DNA of 64,000 bases from Mesostigma viride (GCA_009746045.1 RPFO01000175.1:815001-879000), one strand, 5' to 3'; shown: positions 1 to 10,705, numbered from the stretch's first letter. Numbers and translations are program-made. The notes: generated by a model not told the origin, from the letters alone.

Positions 1-85
1 TCATTAATGCCCCTTGCCAACCGGCTGACTCATGGCCGGTTGATCGATGTCTCAATCTGTCGTCAATCCACAACCTTGCTCACGA

Positions 86-685
86 GCCTTGTGAGGCGAC
101 ACGGCTTGTGAGGCGACACGGCTTGTGAGGCGACACGGCTTGTGAGGCGACACGGCTTGTGAGGCGACACGGCTTGTGAGGCGACACGGCTTGTGAGGCG
201 ACACGGCTTGTGAGGCGACACGGCTTGTGAGGCGACACTGCTTGTGAGGCGACACGGCTTGTGAGGCGACACGGCTTGTGAGGCGACACGGCTTGTGAGG
301 CGACACGGCTTGTGAGGCGACACGGCTTGTGAGGCGACACGGCTTGTGAGGCGACACGGCTTGTGAGGCGACACGGCTTGTGAGGCGACACGGCTTGTGA
401 GGCGACACGGCTTGTGAGGCGACACGGCTTGTGAGGCGACACGGCTTGTGAGGCGACACGGCTTGTGAGGCGACACGGCTTGTGAGGCGACACGGCTTGT
501 GAGGCGACACGGCTTGTGAGGCGACACGGCTAGTGAGGCGACACGGCTTGTGAGGCGACACGGCTTGTGAGGCGACACGGCTTGTGAGGCGACACGGCTT
601 GTGAGGCGACACGGCTTGTGAGGCGACACGGCTTGTGAGGCGACACGGCTTGTGAGGCGACACGGCTTGTGAGGCGACACGGCTT
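86..685. repeat. 17-bp minisatellite, about 35 copies
   Basis: The unit GGCTTGTGAGGCGACAC is repeated head to tail with a strict 17-bp period; counting the core GTGAGGCGAC from position 91 to 669 gives 35 copies. Only a few single-base variants are seen (for example one CACTG and one GCTAG variant). Because 17 is not a multiple of 3 and the unit has no stop on the minus strand, long artificial reading frames cross it in all three minus frames; these are not taken as genes. It lies downstream of the two visible TAF10 exons, so it may sit in a later TAF10 intron or beyond that gene. Confidence 0.97.
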
Positions 686-1641
686 CGCAGGGCATCCCCT
701 TAACCAGACCAGTCCTTAGTGGACACAGAGTCACCGCACACACACACATACACATGATGATGATGCCAACCGGTTCCACACACACACGTGTGCCCATGAT
801 CGGACACCAACAGGATGAGATGACCGCACACGTGCACGTGGCCCCTGCATGCCTTTTGTCCCTACGTGCCCACTACCCAGGGATGCACGTCATATGAACA
901 ACCAGGACACCCGTAAGAGACCATCCCAGAGATGAGCATGGGTGGAAGTTTCAGAGAGCACGTTACCTTGATCGATCCATCCAATGCGCATCCAGAATTC
1001 ACCCAAGTTCTACATCAGCTGCCTCCGTTGTGTTACCACGGAGATCTCATCAATTTGCTCTTGAGCCTCCTACTATGGCGTCACAAGACATCCCCCTAAA
1101 AAGATAATTAAACCCCTTATAAGGATTATAATAACCTACTATGAGGATGATAATAGCCCCCTATAAGGAGAAGAATTACATAGGCGACCGCTATAAGGGG
1201 GCTGGCTTGTGATGATGTTGTACACGATGTGCGTGACATCGTGATGGGCAGTGCACAATACCTCCCTATCTCATGTGGCGCAGTCGCGTGCTTCATCCCT
1301 CATCATTATTATTATCCATCAACGTCATTATCCATCCTAATTACTATCCTTCCCAATTCCAGAGCGCATGCCAGAGAGCAATCTCAGAGGATCTGCGCTG
1401 CAGGTCTAGAGAACAAAGCACCAACCCGCTACATGGTTCCTGTTGGAGGCCTGGACGGCGCAACTCGGAGAGCTAGCAGGGGTGGAGGGAAAAAATAGCT
1501 TCTTCTACCGTGCTCGTACGAATTGGTGCGTTATGGAACCCATCCAGAGTTACCTTTAAAGTGGACATTGGACCTGGTATGCCTCGTAATGACCTCACAA
1601 ATCGGCCCACCCGTGACAAAGAAGAATGCGGAGATACTCAC
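686..1641. other. Non-coding stretch, probably TAF10 intron
   Basis: No exon could be recognised here on either strand. There are CA/ATG microsatellite patches near 740-770 and an imperfect tandem of CCCCTTATAAGGA-like blocks around 1115-1195. The expected third TAF10 exon (continuing after ...SPDTRL) was looked for on the minus strand and not found, so it probably lies left of the window. Confidence 0.5.
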
Positions 1642-2018
1642 AGGCGCGTGTCAGGAGACTGAAATCCGCTCCTGGCTAGGTAATAGTTGGTAATCTCGTC
1701 AGGAATCTGCCGTTGGCGTACCGAGAAAAATGTTTCGGTTCCAGGATAGTGGATGTTAGCATGGCACGGAGAAACTGCAGTAGTAGTCTTAAGCAAGCGA
1801 AGCAAAACCATGATGTCGGGTTAAAGGCGTTTAACTGCAAGCGCAGCCTGAAGAACCGAAGCAAATTTCGGCAACGAAGCGAAGTCAAGTGTCGGGTAAG
1901 TGGTGGATGCCCAAGCACGCACCGTCGGGACATACTGCTCCAGGGACGCGAGAAATTCTAGTGTAGCAGCCGAGTCGGCAGACGGATCGCTTGATCCAGA
2001 AGGCCGGCTAGACGACAT
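1642..2018 (-). CDS. TAF10: TAF10 (TFIID/SAGA subunit 10), first two exons, partial
   Basis: TAF10 is a histone-fold subunit of the general transcription factor TFIID (and of SAGA) in the nucleus. Exon 1 is 2018-1923 on the minus strand (32 codons, M1 to VPT) and contains LEFLASLEQYVPT. A GTGCGT donor follows at 1922. Exon 2 is 1706-1642, after a GCAG acceptor, and reads IPDEITNYYLARSGF then QSPDTRL, ending before a GTGAGT donor. Joined in phase 0 this gives the highly conserved start of the TAF10 domain, compare plant TAF10 FLASLMDYTPTIPDDLVEHYL. Family members are about 130-200 residues; only about 54 are seen here. The rest (the QKF-helix region and the C-terminus) should lie left of position 1. 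The gene is divergent from XRCC1. The identification is strong; the start ATG is the first available one and is plausible. Confidence 0.85.
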
Positions 2019-2401
2019 TTACGGAAAACTAAAGCTGAGGGGCACTTCAACAAGAATTATATCCCATTATCAAGATGGCAATCTCCTGGCCCTGCGGTGA
2101 TGTCACCGAACCGTTTTCCATTCATAACCGCAGAAAGTAAAATCAACGACACTCTACTCGACCAGATGCCTTCAACGCCTCATATCACAGTGCTACGCAG
2201 CATAAATATGAGGAAAACCAACTGTAAAAGGCAGGAAGGTCTTATTCATATTGCACAGGGCAGGGCAACTGGGCAAGAGTGGGCAAGGCACGAGGGGGAA
2301 ATCGGTTTACCAAGTTACAAGCAAGTTAATTCGCGCAAACCCAGAGCATGTGAGGGTGGGCAGATGTTACTACTCTTTGCAAAAAAGGGCGGGGGGATTT
2401 A
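2019..2401. other. Intergenic, TAF10 upstream region
   Basis: This is the upstream side of TAF10. An open frame on the plus strand (2097-2516) has no recognisable domain and runs into the neighbouring MITE, so it is not called as a gene. No promoter element could be assigned with confidence. Confidence 0.4.
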
Positions 2402-2663
2402 CAGTACAGTCATTCACGCCTTAAGTTGGGTTGGCTTAGGTTGTGTTCACGCCTGTAGTAGTGTAGTTGGGTCGAATAGGGTTTTGGCATTCCAAGTTCA
2501 AAGTAGTTCAGAATAGTAATTTTAAGTATCCTTAGTTCCAATTAGTAGAATTTAGCAGAATCATTCACGCCTTAAGTTGGTTTCACGCCTTAAGTTGGGT
2601 TCACGCCTTAAGTTGACCCCTCAAAAATCTCGAACCCAACTTAAGGCGTGAATGACTGTACTG
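2402..2663. mobile_element. Tc1/mariner-like MITE
   Basis: Perfect inverted ends are seen: CAGTACAGTCATTCACGCC at 2402 and its reverse complement ending at 2663. With the flanking TA on each side (2400-2401 and 2664-2665) the inverted repeat is 33 bp. TA target duplications and CAGT ends are typical of the Tc1/mariner superfamily. The 262-bp body has no coding capacity, so it is a non-autonomous copy. The inner part of the terminal repeat, CACGCCTTAAGTTGG, is also repeated three times in tandem near 2560-2615. Confidence 0.8.
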
Positions 2664-4259
2664 TATTATCTTTCCACCAAGGTTCCACGAGTAATTTTCC
2701 AGTTTTCCCCAAGGTTTTCCGGTTTCCCAAAGGTTTTCCCTTGGTTTTCCAGGGGTTTTCCCAGGGGGGGTGTCCGAAACAAAAATATCAGACACATACG
2801 CTGAAATTTTCCAAAAGTTGGCCCTTGGACCCTACCTACCTAGCACTTAGGCGCTATACCTAGCAAAACCCTGAGGTCCCAAGGGTTATAGGGGTCGACC
2901 TAGGGAGCAAAATGATCAGCTCCGCGAGCTCTACCGTACGAGCATATTGGTGTATGGGAAAATTCCGGTTTTCTAAAATGGGGTCATTGGCCGGCGCGAC
3001 GCGATACTGGCACGGCACGGCGCTGGATAGCTGAAGCCTTGTAGTGGTGGCAGACGGCAGCATACTTCCGTGCCTAGGGGCAGCACCATCTTGCGGGCAA
3101 ACCCCCCCCCCCTCTATGGTACCTGCCAAAATTTTGACTGCACATTTGGGTTCAGCTCGCCAAGTGCTATCTGTTTGTCCGTCAAACCGTTTCAAAATTC
3201 CGACCATACAGGGAGCAGCAGAAATCCAAGTGTTTTGTTGTAAAAAACCCATATCGGCCCGGCACCCTACCTACCTACCCTTTAAGTTAACGGTTTTTGA
3301 GGCTCTGTAACTTCTAACCTAGAGACCCCCTGGGGTTGTGACCAGTGGCAAACATGCTTGTTTTCGCGAGATCTACTCGAATCCAGCGTCGTGTAAATTT
3401 TCTTGTTTTTGGACACCCCCCCTGGTTTTCCCTCGTTTTTCCAGTCATCGTTTTTCCAGTCAATGCTTTACCGGCGGTATTAGAAGTTGGGGCCGAAGGC
3501 CGTTTGTTTTCCGTAGTTTGCTTGTTTTGTATTGGTTGTTTGGTGATTTAGTATTTGTACGGACGACCCGAGCCGCTAACTTAGCGGGTTTATCGCGTCC
3601 GTTGGATCCATCATCGGACGCTCCAGATTGTCGGCGGCTAACGTTTTAACTTTTTTCATTTTGCCTTCGTAAACACCGAATGACGTTTCGGTACCGAAAG
3701 ACCGAAGTCAACATTCCCAGGCTCATCAATAATGAGATGGCGAGGTGTGTCAGCATTTTAATGACAGATAATTCGTCATCCATTGACACTCAATCTCGCA
3801 AACATGCAGTGTCTGAACTACAACGGGTTTTTAATTTAGATTTTTCCAAACTTGCAATAATATTTATTTGGAGTATCACGAACCTTGAACGACGGTGGAT
3901 CTGCAATGAAGGTTATTCCCCAGTTTTCGGCCCACGGCTGATGATCGTGCAGGCGACATGACCACCATGACGCCCAACCTGGGCAGGATGCATATATGTC
4001 GCTCATTTGTGAATCTACCAATCGTGGAGGTTGACCCAAGGAGTAACTCTGAGAGACGGTGTAAAGCTGTGGTTTTGTAGTGCAGTTACATTCATTCTTT
4101 ATGAGAACAGCTGCGTGTTGGCATCGTCAGGATCTGGCGCATGGTCGAACGTACTGACAGCTACGAGTGATACAGATAATAAGTGTTAGAGTACCATAGT
4201 ATCTACAGGGCCCTCGTTAACCAAGTGAAGCAGCGCCTAGAACGACGAGTTAAAGTACT
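2664..4259. other. Intergenic region upstream of XRCC1
   Basis: No gene was recognised. The stretch 2685-2770 is a run of degenerate GGTTTTCC/CAAGGTTTTCC repeats, echoed at 3425-3455. CCTACCTACC patches occur at 2830 and 3270. Short open frames on both strands (for example 2860-3252 minus and 3680-3961 plus) show no domain or conserved motif. Confidence 0.45.
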
Positions 4260-7200
4260 ATGGCCAGCTACAAACAACGGTCGGCTAAAGACGGTAGCCA
4301 GCCGGCAAGAGAAGAAACCGCCGTGCCGTTCAACCAGCTCCTGGTGAGCATGAATCCACGCCTTAATTCTGACTGGAACACCTCGACGTGTCGAGGTCTA
4401 AGTGCCCGGTCATGCGCTAAGCTCCATGCCTGTCCATTCACCAGTGCGTCCAACCCCAGATGGCCTCATCTATTTTCCTTTCCGGTTCACATCCGGTCTT
4501 CAACTATAAGTCTCAGGATATCAGGTCTCTTCCGGGAAATGGCCACAGGCACAGCCTTCCTTCTCGTTTGTTCGCTTTGTTTAGTTGACGTGAAACTCCC
4601 TGGGATGTCAGCTCTGATATTCATATGTATTTATGGTGATTCTCTGCATTCTGTACCTGCACTATTCATGCCCTGCCCCCCACCCACCCCAGGCCGGCGT
4701 CTCCTTTGTGATTTCGGGGCTGGTAAACCCCGAGCGTGCGGAGCTGCGTAGCAAGGCCGTGTCGATGGGTGCACGCTACCTGCCTGACTGGTGCCCCCAG
4801 GCCACACTGCTGGCGACCGCGTTCCCCAACACGCCAAAGTGCCGCGCCGTGACGGCTGACGGTGGCACCATCGTCACGTGTGTGAGTCTCTGTCTCCCAA
4901 ATTAGATAGAGACTCTATAGCGCAGACTCATAGACTCATATAGACTCTTAAAACTCTCATAGACTCTTATAGAATCATGACTCTGTAGATATAATGGCAA
5001 GCAATCCTCTCATGGCCTTTTCATAGGAAGACCTCTCGAACTGGTTTGTGAGACTGGACATCCTTATTAAATGGCACAGGTCAGTTTTCATTTGGACACG
5101 ATTGCCCATATGTATAATGCCTAGTTGGTGCTTCTTGGTCATTATTGTTGAAAATGGGTGTTCCTGTAAGACCTGCTATTTGCTGCACCATGCTACTGCT
5201 ACTTGTATTGTTAGTCCATGGACGTGCACAATTTTGTGCGTTTGAGCCTACAGAAGCCCACTTCTCGTTATTGTGTGCGTATCAATGGAAACCCAGTTAC
5301 AGTATCTATGGAAACTCAAGAATGTAATTCCTTGGTGTGTGCTTGGCTGCATTATGGGCATGGGTGGGGTGGGGTGGAGGGGGAGGGGCGGGGGGGCAGG
5401 CGGGGGAGGGAATGTACCTTTTCAAGTCATCATTGCATGCACATCACTTGTCTGCATGGTCATGTGGTCAATCCAACAAACTTGGTTGCGTTCTTGCTTG
5501 TCTCATGCTTGTGTATGGTCCACCAGGCCTGGATCCACGAGTGTTACAAAAAAAAGAAGCTGGTGCCCCCCGCCGCCTTCCTCGTGAACGATGGCACGCG
5601 GCCCTGGCGCCAAGCCATAGCTGCCACTACCACAAGGGATGGTGGACACGCAAAATCTCGTCATGAGAGTGAGGTTGCTGAGGGACATGCCCCTGATGTC
5701 TTGAAGGATGAAAGGGTTGCTCCTGACGACGTCGAGGACGGCGCTCACAATCGATCTCCCGATCGAGCGGACAGACCTGCCAAACGGGGGGGCATGGCAG
5801 CATCCAATCAAGCTTCTGCTGGCGCTCCTGCGTCCAAAGGTGCTTCTGCCAGCAGTGGCAAAGCGCCCGAGGACGCCAGCACTAGCGGGCAGAGGGTGAG
5901 GAAGTGCAGCGCCGCGGACATGGAGGCCTGGGATGCGCCGGCACATGGGGCATCCGCGCAGCAACACAAGCACAAGGCATCCGCTGGGCAGCAGGAATCA
6001 GCTGGGCGACAAGGGGGGAGAGGAGGACAAAGTGTACAAGGGAAACCAGAGGAACAGCTAGGGAAAGTTGAAGGGGAGAGAGGGGAGAAAGGGGAGAGAG
6101 GGGAGAGAGGGGAGAAAGGGGAATATGGAGAAGAAAACAGGGAAGGAAAAGGGGAAGAGAATGGGGGCCAACAAAGGGACGTGGGACGTTCTAGAACCGG
6201 TTTGCGCAAGGAGGTTTTGGATCGGCACCGTGCGCGCATGATGCCCGAATCAGACGGCGCTCGTGCAGAGTCGTCGGGGGCGTCCGCTACCAGAGTGCCG
6301 GGGGAGGGTCATGGCGGTGGTGGCGATGTGCTGGCGGTACCCCCTGTGGACGATGCCCAGGTGCTGGACTGGGTGCGCAGGGACGTGGACGCCACGGCGG
6401 CATACCTGCAGGGGTTTGATGCCGCGGAGCTCGAGGTGGGTGAATAGGTTTGTGGTCTTTTTCTGAGTATTTCTCAGTTTCTCATTTTGGGGTGGGATGG
6501 GGATGGGCGCTCTTCCAGGTAGGCAGGCAGCGGGGGGGTGGGCGGGGGGGCAGGGGTTCGTGGGTGGGGGGGGTGGGGGGGGGTAGGCAGTTGGGGGGTG
6601 AGTTAGGGTGGGGAGTTGAAGGGTGAGTTGGGGGCTGAGTTGGGGGGTGGGCGGGGCCTTGTGACGGAGATGCATGGCTCAACATTCGATTCGATTGCAA
6701 TATAGCAGAAGTCGTACCCTTCCATTGGTTGAAGGGTTTAACAGGCACTGATCTAGTACACATTCAACTGGATTGTGACACACGGCACGTATAAATGTGA
6801 CCTGCTATTTAAAAATAAGTTGATAGTAGTTTCTCTGCTTTGCTGCACACAACATTTTTGCAATCCGCCCGTTGGCCACCAGGTCAGCCTTCGGTGGTCC
6901 TTAAGCTCTTAATCACAACGTTTCATCAGACCGGCTGTGCCCCTATGGCTTTGCAAGGCAACCCCCTTTTGAAGGGCGTTGGATTGCGATAGTGTTGTGG
7001 ATGCATGGGAACCAAGGGCGTTGGATCGCGATAGTGTTGTCATGGCTTTGTCCACTCTTTCTGTGGTTTGTCTATTCTCCCTGAGGCCGGTTTGCTCTTC
7101 CTGCCTTTTCTCTCCATGCTTTTCTCTTCCTGCGCTTCCCTTCCTGCTCTTCTCTTCCTGCTCTTCTCTTCCTGCTCTTCTCTTCCTGCTCCGCCCTTCC

Positions 7201-10200
7201 TGCTTTTGGTTTACTCTTCCTGCTTTTCTCTTCCTGCTCTTCTCTTCCTGCTTTTCTCTTCCTGCTCTTCTCTTCCTGCTTTTCCCTTCCTGCTTTTGGT
7301 TTACTCTTCCTATTTCCTGTGGCTGCAGCGGGCTGGCATGGACGTGGACGACCTGGCACGCGCCGGCATCCTGGAGTGTTTCCAAAGCACCCTGGACGAC
7401 CTGAAGCTGGGCGAGCAGGTAGGGGAGCATGGACATGGGTTGTCCATCGACACAACGTGGGCGAGCAGGTGGGGGAGCATGGACATGGGTTGTCTATCGA
7501 CACAACGTGGGCGAGCAGGTGGGGGAGCATGGACATGGGTTGTCCATCGACACAACGTGGGCGAGCAGGTGGGGGAGCATGGACATGGGTTGTCTATCGA
7601 CACAACGTGGGCGAGCAGGTGGGGGAGCATGGACATGGGTTGTCTATCGACACAACGTGGGCGAGCAGGTGGGGGAGCATGGACATGGGTTGTCTATCGA
7701 CACAACGTGGGCGAGCAGGTGGGGGAGCATGGACATGGGTTGTCTATCGACACAACGTGGGCGAGCAGGTGGGGGAGCATGGACATGGGTTGTCTATCGA
7801 CACAACGTGGGCGAGCAGGTGGGGGAGCATGGACATGGGTTGTCTATCGACACAACGTGGGCGAGCAGGTGGGGGAGCATGGACATGGGTTGTCTATCGA
7901 CACAACGTGGGCGAGCAGGTGGGGAGCATGGACATGGGTTGTCTATCGACACAACGTGGGCGAGCAGGTGGGGGAGCATGGACATGGGTTGTCTATCGAC
8001 ACAACGTGGGCGAGCAGGTGGGGGAGCATGGACATGGGTTGTCTATCGACACAACGTGGGCGAGCAGGTGGGGGAGCATGGACATGGGTTGTCTATCGAC
8101 ACAACGTGGGCGAGCAGGTGGGGGAGCATGGACATGGGTTGTCTATCGACACAACGTGGGCGAGCAGGTGGGGGAGCATGGACATGGGTTGTCTATCGAC
8201 ACAACGTGGGCGAGCAGGTGGGGGAGCATGGACATGGGTTGTCTATCGACACAACGTGGGCGAGCAGGTGGGGGAGCATGGACATGGGTTGTCTATCGAC
8301 ACAACGTGGGCGAGCAGGTGGGGGAGCATGGACATGGGTTGTCTATCGACACAACGTGGGCGAGCAGGTGGGGGAGCATGGACATGGGTTGTCTATCGAC
8401 ACAACGTGGGCGAGCAGGTGGGGGAGCATGGACATGGGTTGTCTATCGACACAACGTGGGCGAGCAGGTGGGGAGCATGGACATGGGTTGTCGATCGACA
8501 CAACGTGGGCGAGCAGGTGGGGGAGCATGGACATGGGTTGTCCATCGACACAACGTGGGCGAGCAGGTGGGGGAGCATGGACATGGGTTGTCTATCGACA
8601 CAACGTGGGCGAGCAGGTGGGGGAGCATGGACATGGGTTGTCCATCGACACAACGTGGGCGAGCAGGTGGGGGAGCATGGACATGGGTTGTCTATCGATA
8701 CAACGTGGGCGAGCAGGTAGGGGGGTGGAGAGGTGTGTCAATATGTGTCTATGTGGGCGAGCAGGTACGCGGGCATAGACACACTTGGGTTTCTATTTAC
8801 TATACAGGGAGATACTTGGGTTTCTATTTCCTATACAGGGATTGACGGGAGCCTGTTAATCATATGGGCGTAATGTTGCTGTGCCTTAGATCGTTGCTTT
8901 GCAAGGGTCTGACAATCATAGCAGCCACTATCGCCCACGTCCCATCTACAACCAACTGCATGTCTGTTCCCACAGCGTATTTTGTTTACCGTATTTGAAT
9001 GTGTATGTGCCTTCTATGCGAGCCCCGTTGCGAGGTCATGCAACGCCGGTAGGTGTTTATACTAGAATCGACCAGAGGCTGGTCCCCTCTATCTCCTTCC
9101 CTTTTGGTCATGCAAGGCCGGTATGTGTTTATTCTAGAATGGACCATAGCCTTGTCCCCTCTATCTCCTTCCTTTTTCCACACGATGGAGTCGCATAGGT
9201 GCACATGCAGTTTGCTCCGTGTCGTATTTGCCCTTTGCATTTTTATTTATTTATTTATTGCGATGTTGCGAATATCCCTATCTGAAAGTAAACTCGCATA
9301 ATCCTGCTTGGAAGTTGAATGGATTGGAAACAGGCGCGTCGTTAGCTCATTGTCCAAGGGTTGTGCCGATAGCTCACTTGTCCAAGGGCGCTGTGGTCAG
9401 CTCATTGTTCAAGGGTACTGTCATTTGCTCACTGTCCAAAGGGTACTGCGATAGCTCATGGTCCAAGGGCTCTGCCAATAGCTCATGGTCCAAGGGCTCT
9501 GCCGATAGCTCATGGTCCAAGGGTAGTGCCGATAGCTCATGGTCCAAGGGTACTGCCGATAGCTCATGGTCCAAGGGTACTGCCGATAGCTCATGGTCCA
9601 AGGGTAGTGCCGATAGCTCATGGTCCAAGGGCTCTGCCGATAGCTCATTGTCCAAGGGTAGTGCCGATAGCTCATGGTCCAAGGGCTCTGCCGATAGCTC
9701 ATGGTCCAAGGGCTCTGCCGATAGCTCATGGTTCAAGGGCTCTGCCGATAGCTCATTGTCCAAAGGTACTGCCGATAGCTCATGGTTAAAGGGGACTGCC
9801 GATAGCTCATTGTCCAAGGGTACTGCCGATAGCTCATTGTCCAAGGGTTGTGCCGATAGCTCACTTGTCCAAGGGCACTGTGGTCAGCTCATTGTTCAAG
9901 GGTACTGTCATTTGCTCACTGTCCAAAGGGTACTGCGATAGCTCATGATTCAAGGGCACTGCCGATAGCTCATTGTCCAAGGGTAGTGCCGATAGCTCAT
10001 GATCCAAGGGTACTGTGGATGGGTTATCGTACTTGTGTGAGTTGCGCACAAGGGCCTACAGTAAGAACTAGCATATAGTGAGCAGAGCATGCGTAGTTGC
10101 AGATGCCAAAATTGCAGTTTACAGTTGGTCATTCACAAGTAACAAATTACACAGGGTGCGCTTGTAGCAGCCATCCATACGTACGTGGATTTCTGCAAAT

Positions 10201-10705
10201 CGGCATCAAGTCACGCTGTTTTGTTTTACAGTGATCTGTTTGTTCTATCGGATGCTTCATCATTGCTCACCTGATATTTGTTCTTGCTTGCGCTTGCTGA
10301 CATTGTGCATTGTGTGCCCCATATGTTCGTGCTCACGCCAACGTGACTCCTGCCCATCAGTCGCTGGTTGACATCCTGAAGGAGTGGCGCTGCACCCTAC
10401 CACTGGGCCTGGTTCATATCAGGGATGCCTGGGAAAGGAGCCAGGCTGGCACAGGCCGTAACAAGAAGCAGAGCAAGGCTCAGCCATTATCTCGGAAAGA
10501 GCAACATGACCTATTCCAGCAGATACAGGACATGAAGCGGCGCTACCAAGATGCCTTGGCAAGTGAAACCGGTATAGCAGAGGCGGGCGTGTCTGATTGC
10601 GAGACAGAACACCTCGGGGAGGAAGAAGTGTCAAACTTGAAGGCATCCCTGACAGCTGAGCTTCAACGGAAAGGCATATTTTTAGATGAATTAATTAACC
10701 CGTAG
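4260..10705 (+). CDS. XRCC1: XRCC1-like DNA single-strand-break repair scaffold, five exons
   Basis: XRCC1 is the scaffold of base-excision and single-strand-break repair in the nucleus. Exons: 4260-4343, 4693-4881, 5527-6435, 7329-7418, 10361-10705 (stop TAG). All four introns are phase 0 with GT-AG ends (donors GTGAGC, GTGAGT, GTGGGT, GTAGGG). The product is 538 residues. Residues about 25-125 form one BRCT domain: GVSFVISGLVNPERAELRS, then ARYLPDW, TAFPNTPKCR, GGTIVT and WIHECYKKKKLV with the conserved Trp. Residues about 130-365 are a low-complexity A/S/G/E/K linker with a GERGEKGE tract. The C-terminal part (WVRRDVDATAAYL, ILECFQSTLDDL, LFQQIQDMKRRYQDAL) matches the conserved tail of plant XRCC1, which likewise has one BRCT and lacks the animal N-terminal domain. 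It is longer than Arabidopsis XRCC1 (about 350) because of the linker. The start fits the phase-0 junction QLL/AGVSF but is not otherwise proven. Confidence 0.9.
4905..4990. repeat. Short TAGACTCATA-type repeat in XRCC1 intron 2
   Basis: Several imperfect copies of a roughly 10-12 bp unit (ATAGACTCTTA/ATAGACTCATA) follow each other just downstream of the exon 2 donor. No function is apparent. Confidence 0.6.
6484..6660 (+). repeat. G-rich tract with many G-runs in XRCC1 intron 3
   Basis: The coding strand contains a dense series of G-runs (3-9 G) separated by short loops, especially 6531-6610. This is the pattern expected for G-quadruplex formation in the pre-mRNA or DNA. It starts about 50 bp after the exon 3 donor. 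Confidence 0.7.
7080..7318 (+). repeat. Pyrimidine-rich TCTTCCTGCT repeat before the XRCC1 exon 4 acceptor
   Basis: About fifteen imperfect copies of a CTTCCTGCTYTTCT unit form an almost pure pyrimidine strand ending a few bases before the CTGCAG acceptor at 7328. It acts as an unusually long polypyrimidine tract for this splice site. Confidence 0.75.
7411..8720 (+). repeat. 50-bp minisatellite repeating the XRCC1 exon 4 splice donor
   Basis: Counting GCGAGCAGGT from 7411 to 8709 gives 26 periods of 50 bp (two of them 49 bp). The first copy spans the exon 4/intron 4 boundary, GCGAGCAG/GTAGGG. Every later unit repeats GCGAGCAG/GTGGGG, and the last one (8709) again has GTAGGG; a further isolated copy with GTACGC lies at 8757. 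Units differ only by rare substitutions (CTATCG/CCATCG/CGATCG). All three plus frames are open across the array, giving false reading frames of 449-550 codons. Confidence 0.97.
8784..8843 (+). repeat. Two-copy 28-30 bp repeat in XRCC1 intron 4
   Basis: CTTGGGTTTCTATTT followed by CTATACAGGGA occurs twice in direct succession. It looks like a young tandem duplication within the intron. Confidence 0.7.
9038..9180 (+). repeat. Two-copy ~71-bp repeat in XRCC1 intron 4
   Basis: Two imperfect copies, starting CATGCAACGCCGGTAGGTG (9038) and CATGCAAGGCCGGTATGTG (9109), each run on through CTCTATCTCCTTCC. Confidence 0.7.
9339..10016 (+). repeat. 27-bp minisatellite in XRCC1 intron 4, about 25 copies
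   Basis: The unit GATAGCTCATGGTCCAAGGG plus a variable 7-base end (CTCTGCC, TAGTGCC or TACTGCC) repeats with a 27-bp period. A roughly 100-bp block near the left end (from TTGTGCCGAT at 9361) recurs at 9848, giving a higher-order duplication. Because 27 is a multiple of 3, the unit encodes an apparent ADSSWSKGS peptide repeat in one plus frame. It lies wholly in the intron and is not taken as coding. Confidence 0.9.

Noticed and set aside
52-797. Long minus-strand open frames with a repeated SPHKPCRLTSRVASQAV peptide
   Set aside because: They are a by-product of a stop-free 17-bp tandem repeat read in three frames; there is no non-repeat coding sequence around them.
2097-2516. 139-codon open frame on the plus strand
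   Set aside because: No recognisable domain, and its end runs into the MITE terminal repeat; composition looks non-coding.
2860-3252. 130-codon minus-strand open frame in the intergenic region
   Set aside because: Contains no known motif, overlaps a plus-strand frame of similar quality and has no splice context; probably chance.
7411-8720. Possible CRISPR array
   Set aside because: Units are contiguous with no unique spacers between them, and the setting is eukaryotic; it is a plain tandem repeat.
7068-8845. Plus-strand frames of 449-550 codons with repeated MDMGCLSTQRGRAGG-type peptides
   Set aside because: They arise from the 50-bp minisatellite, which is open in all three frames and lies in XRCC1 intron 4; only 7329-7418 matches XRCC1.
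9219-10049. ADSSWSKGS-type repeat protein on the plus strand and its minus counterpart
   Set aside because: The 27-bp intronic minisatellite explains it; no conserved start or flanking domain.
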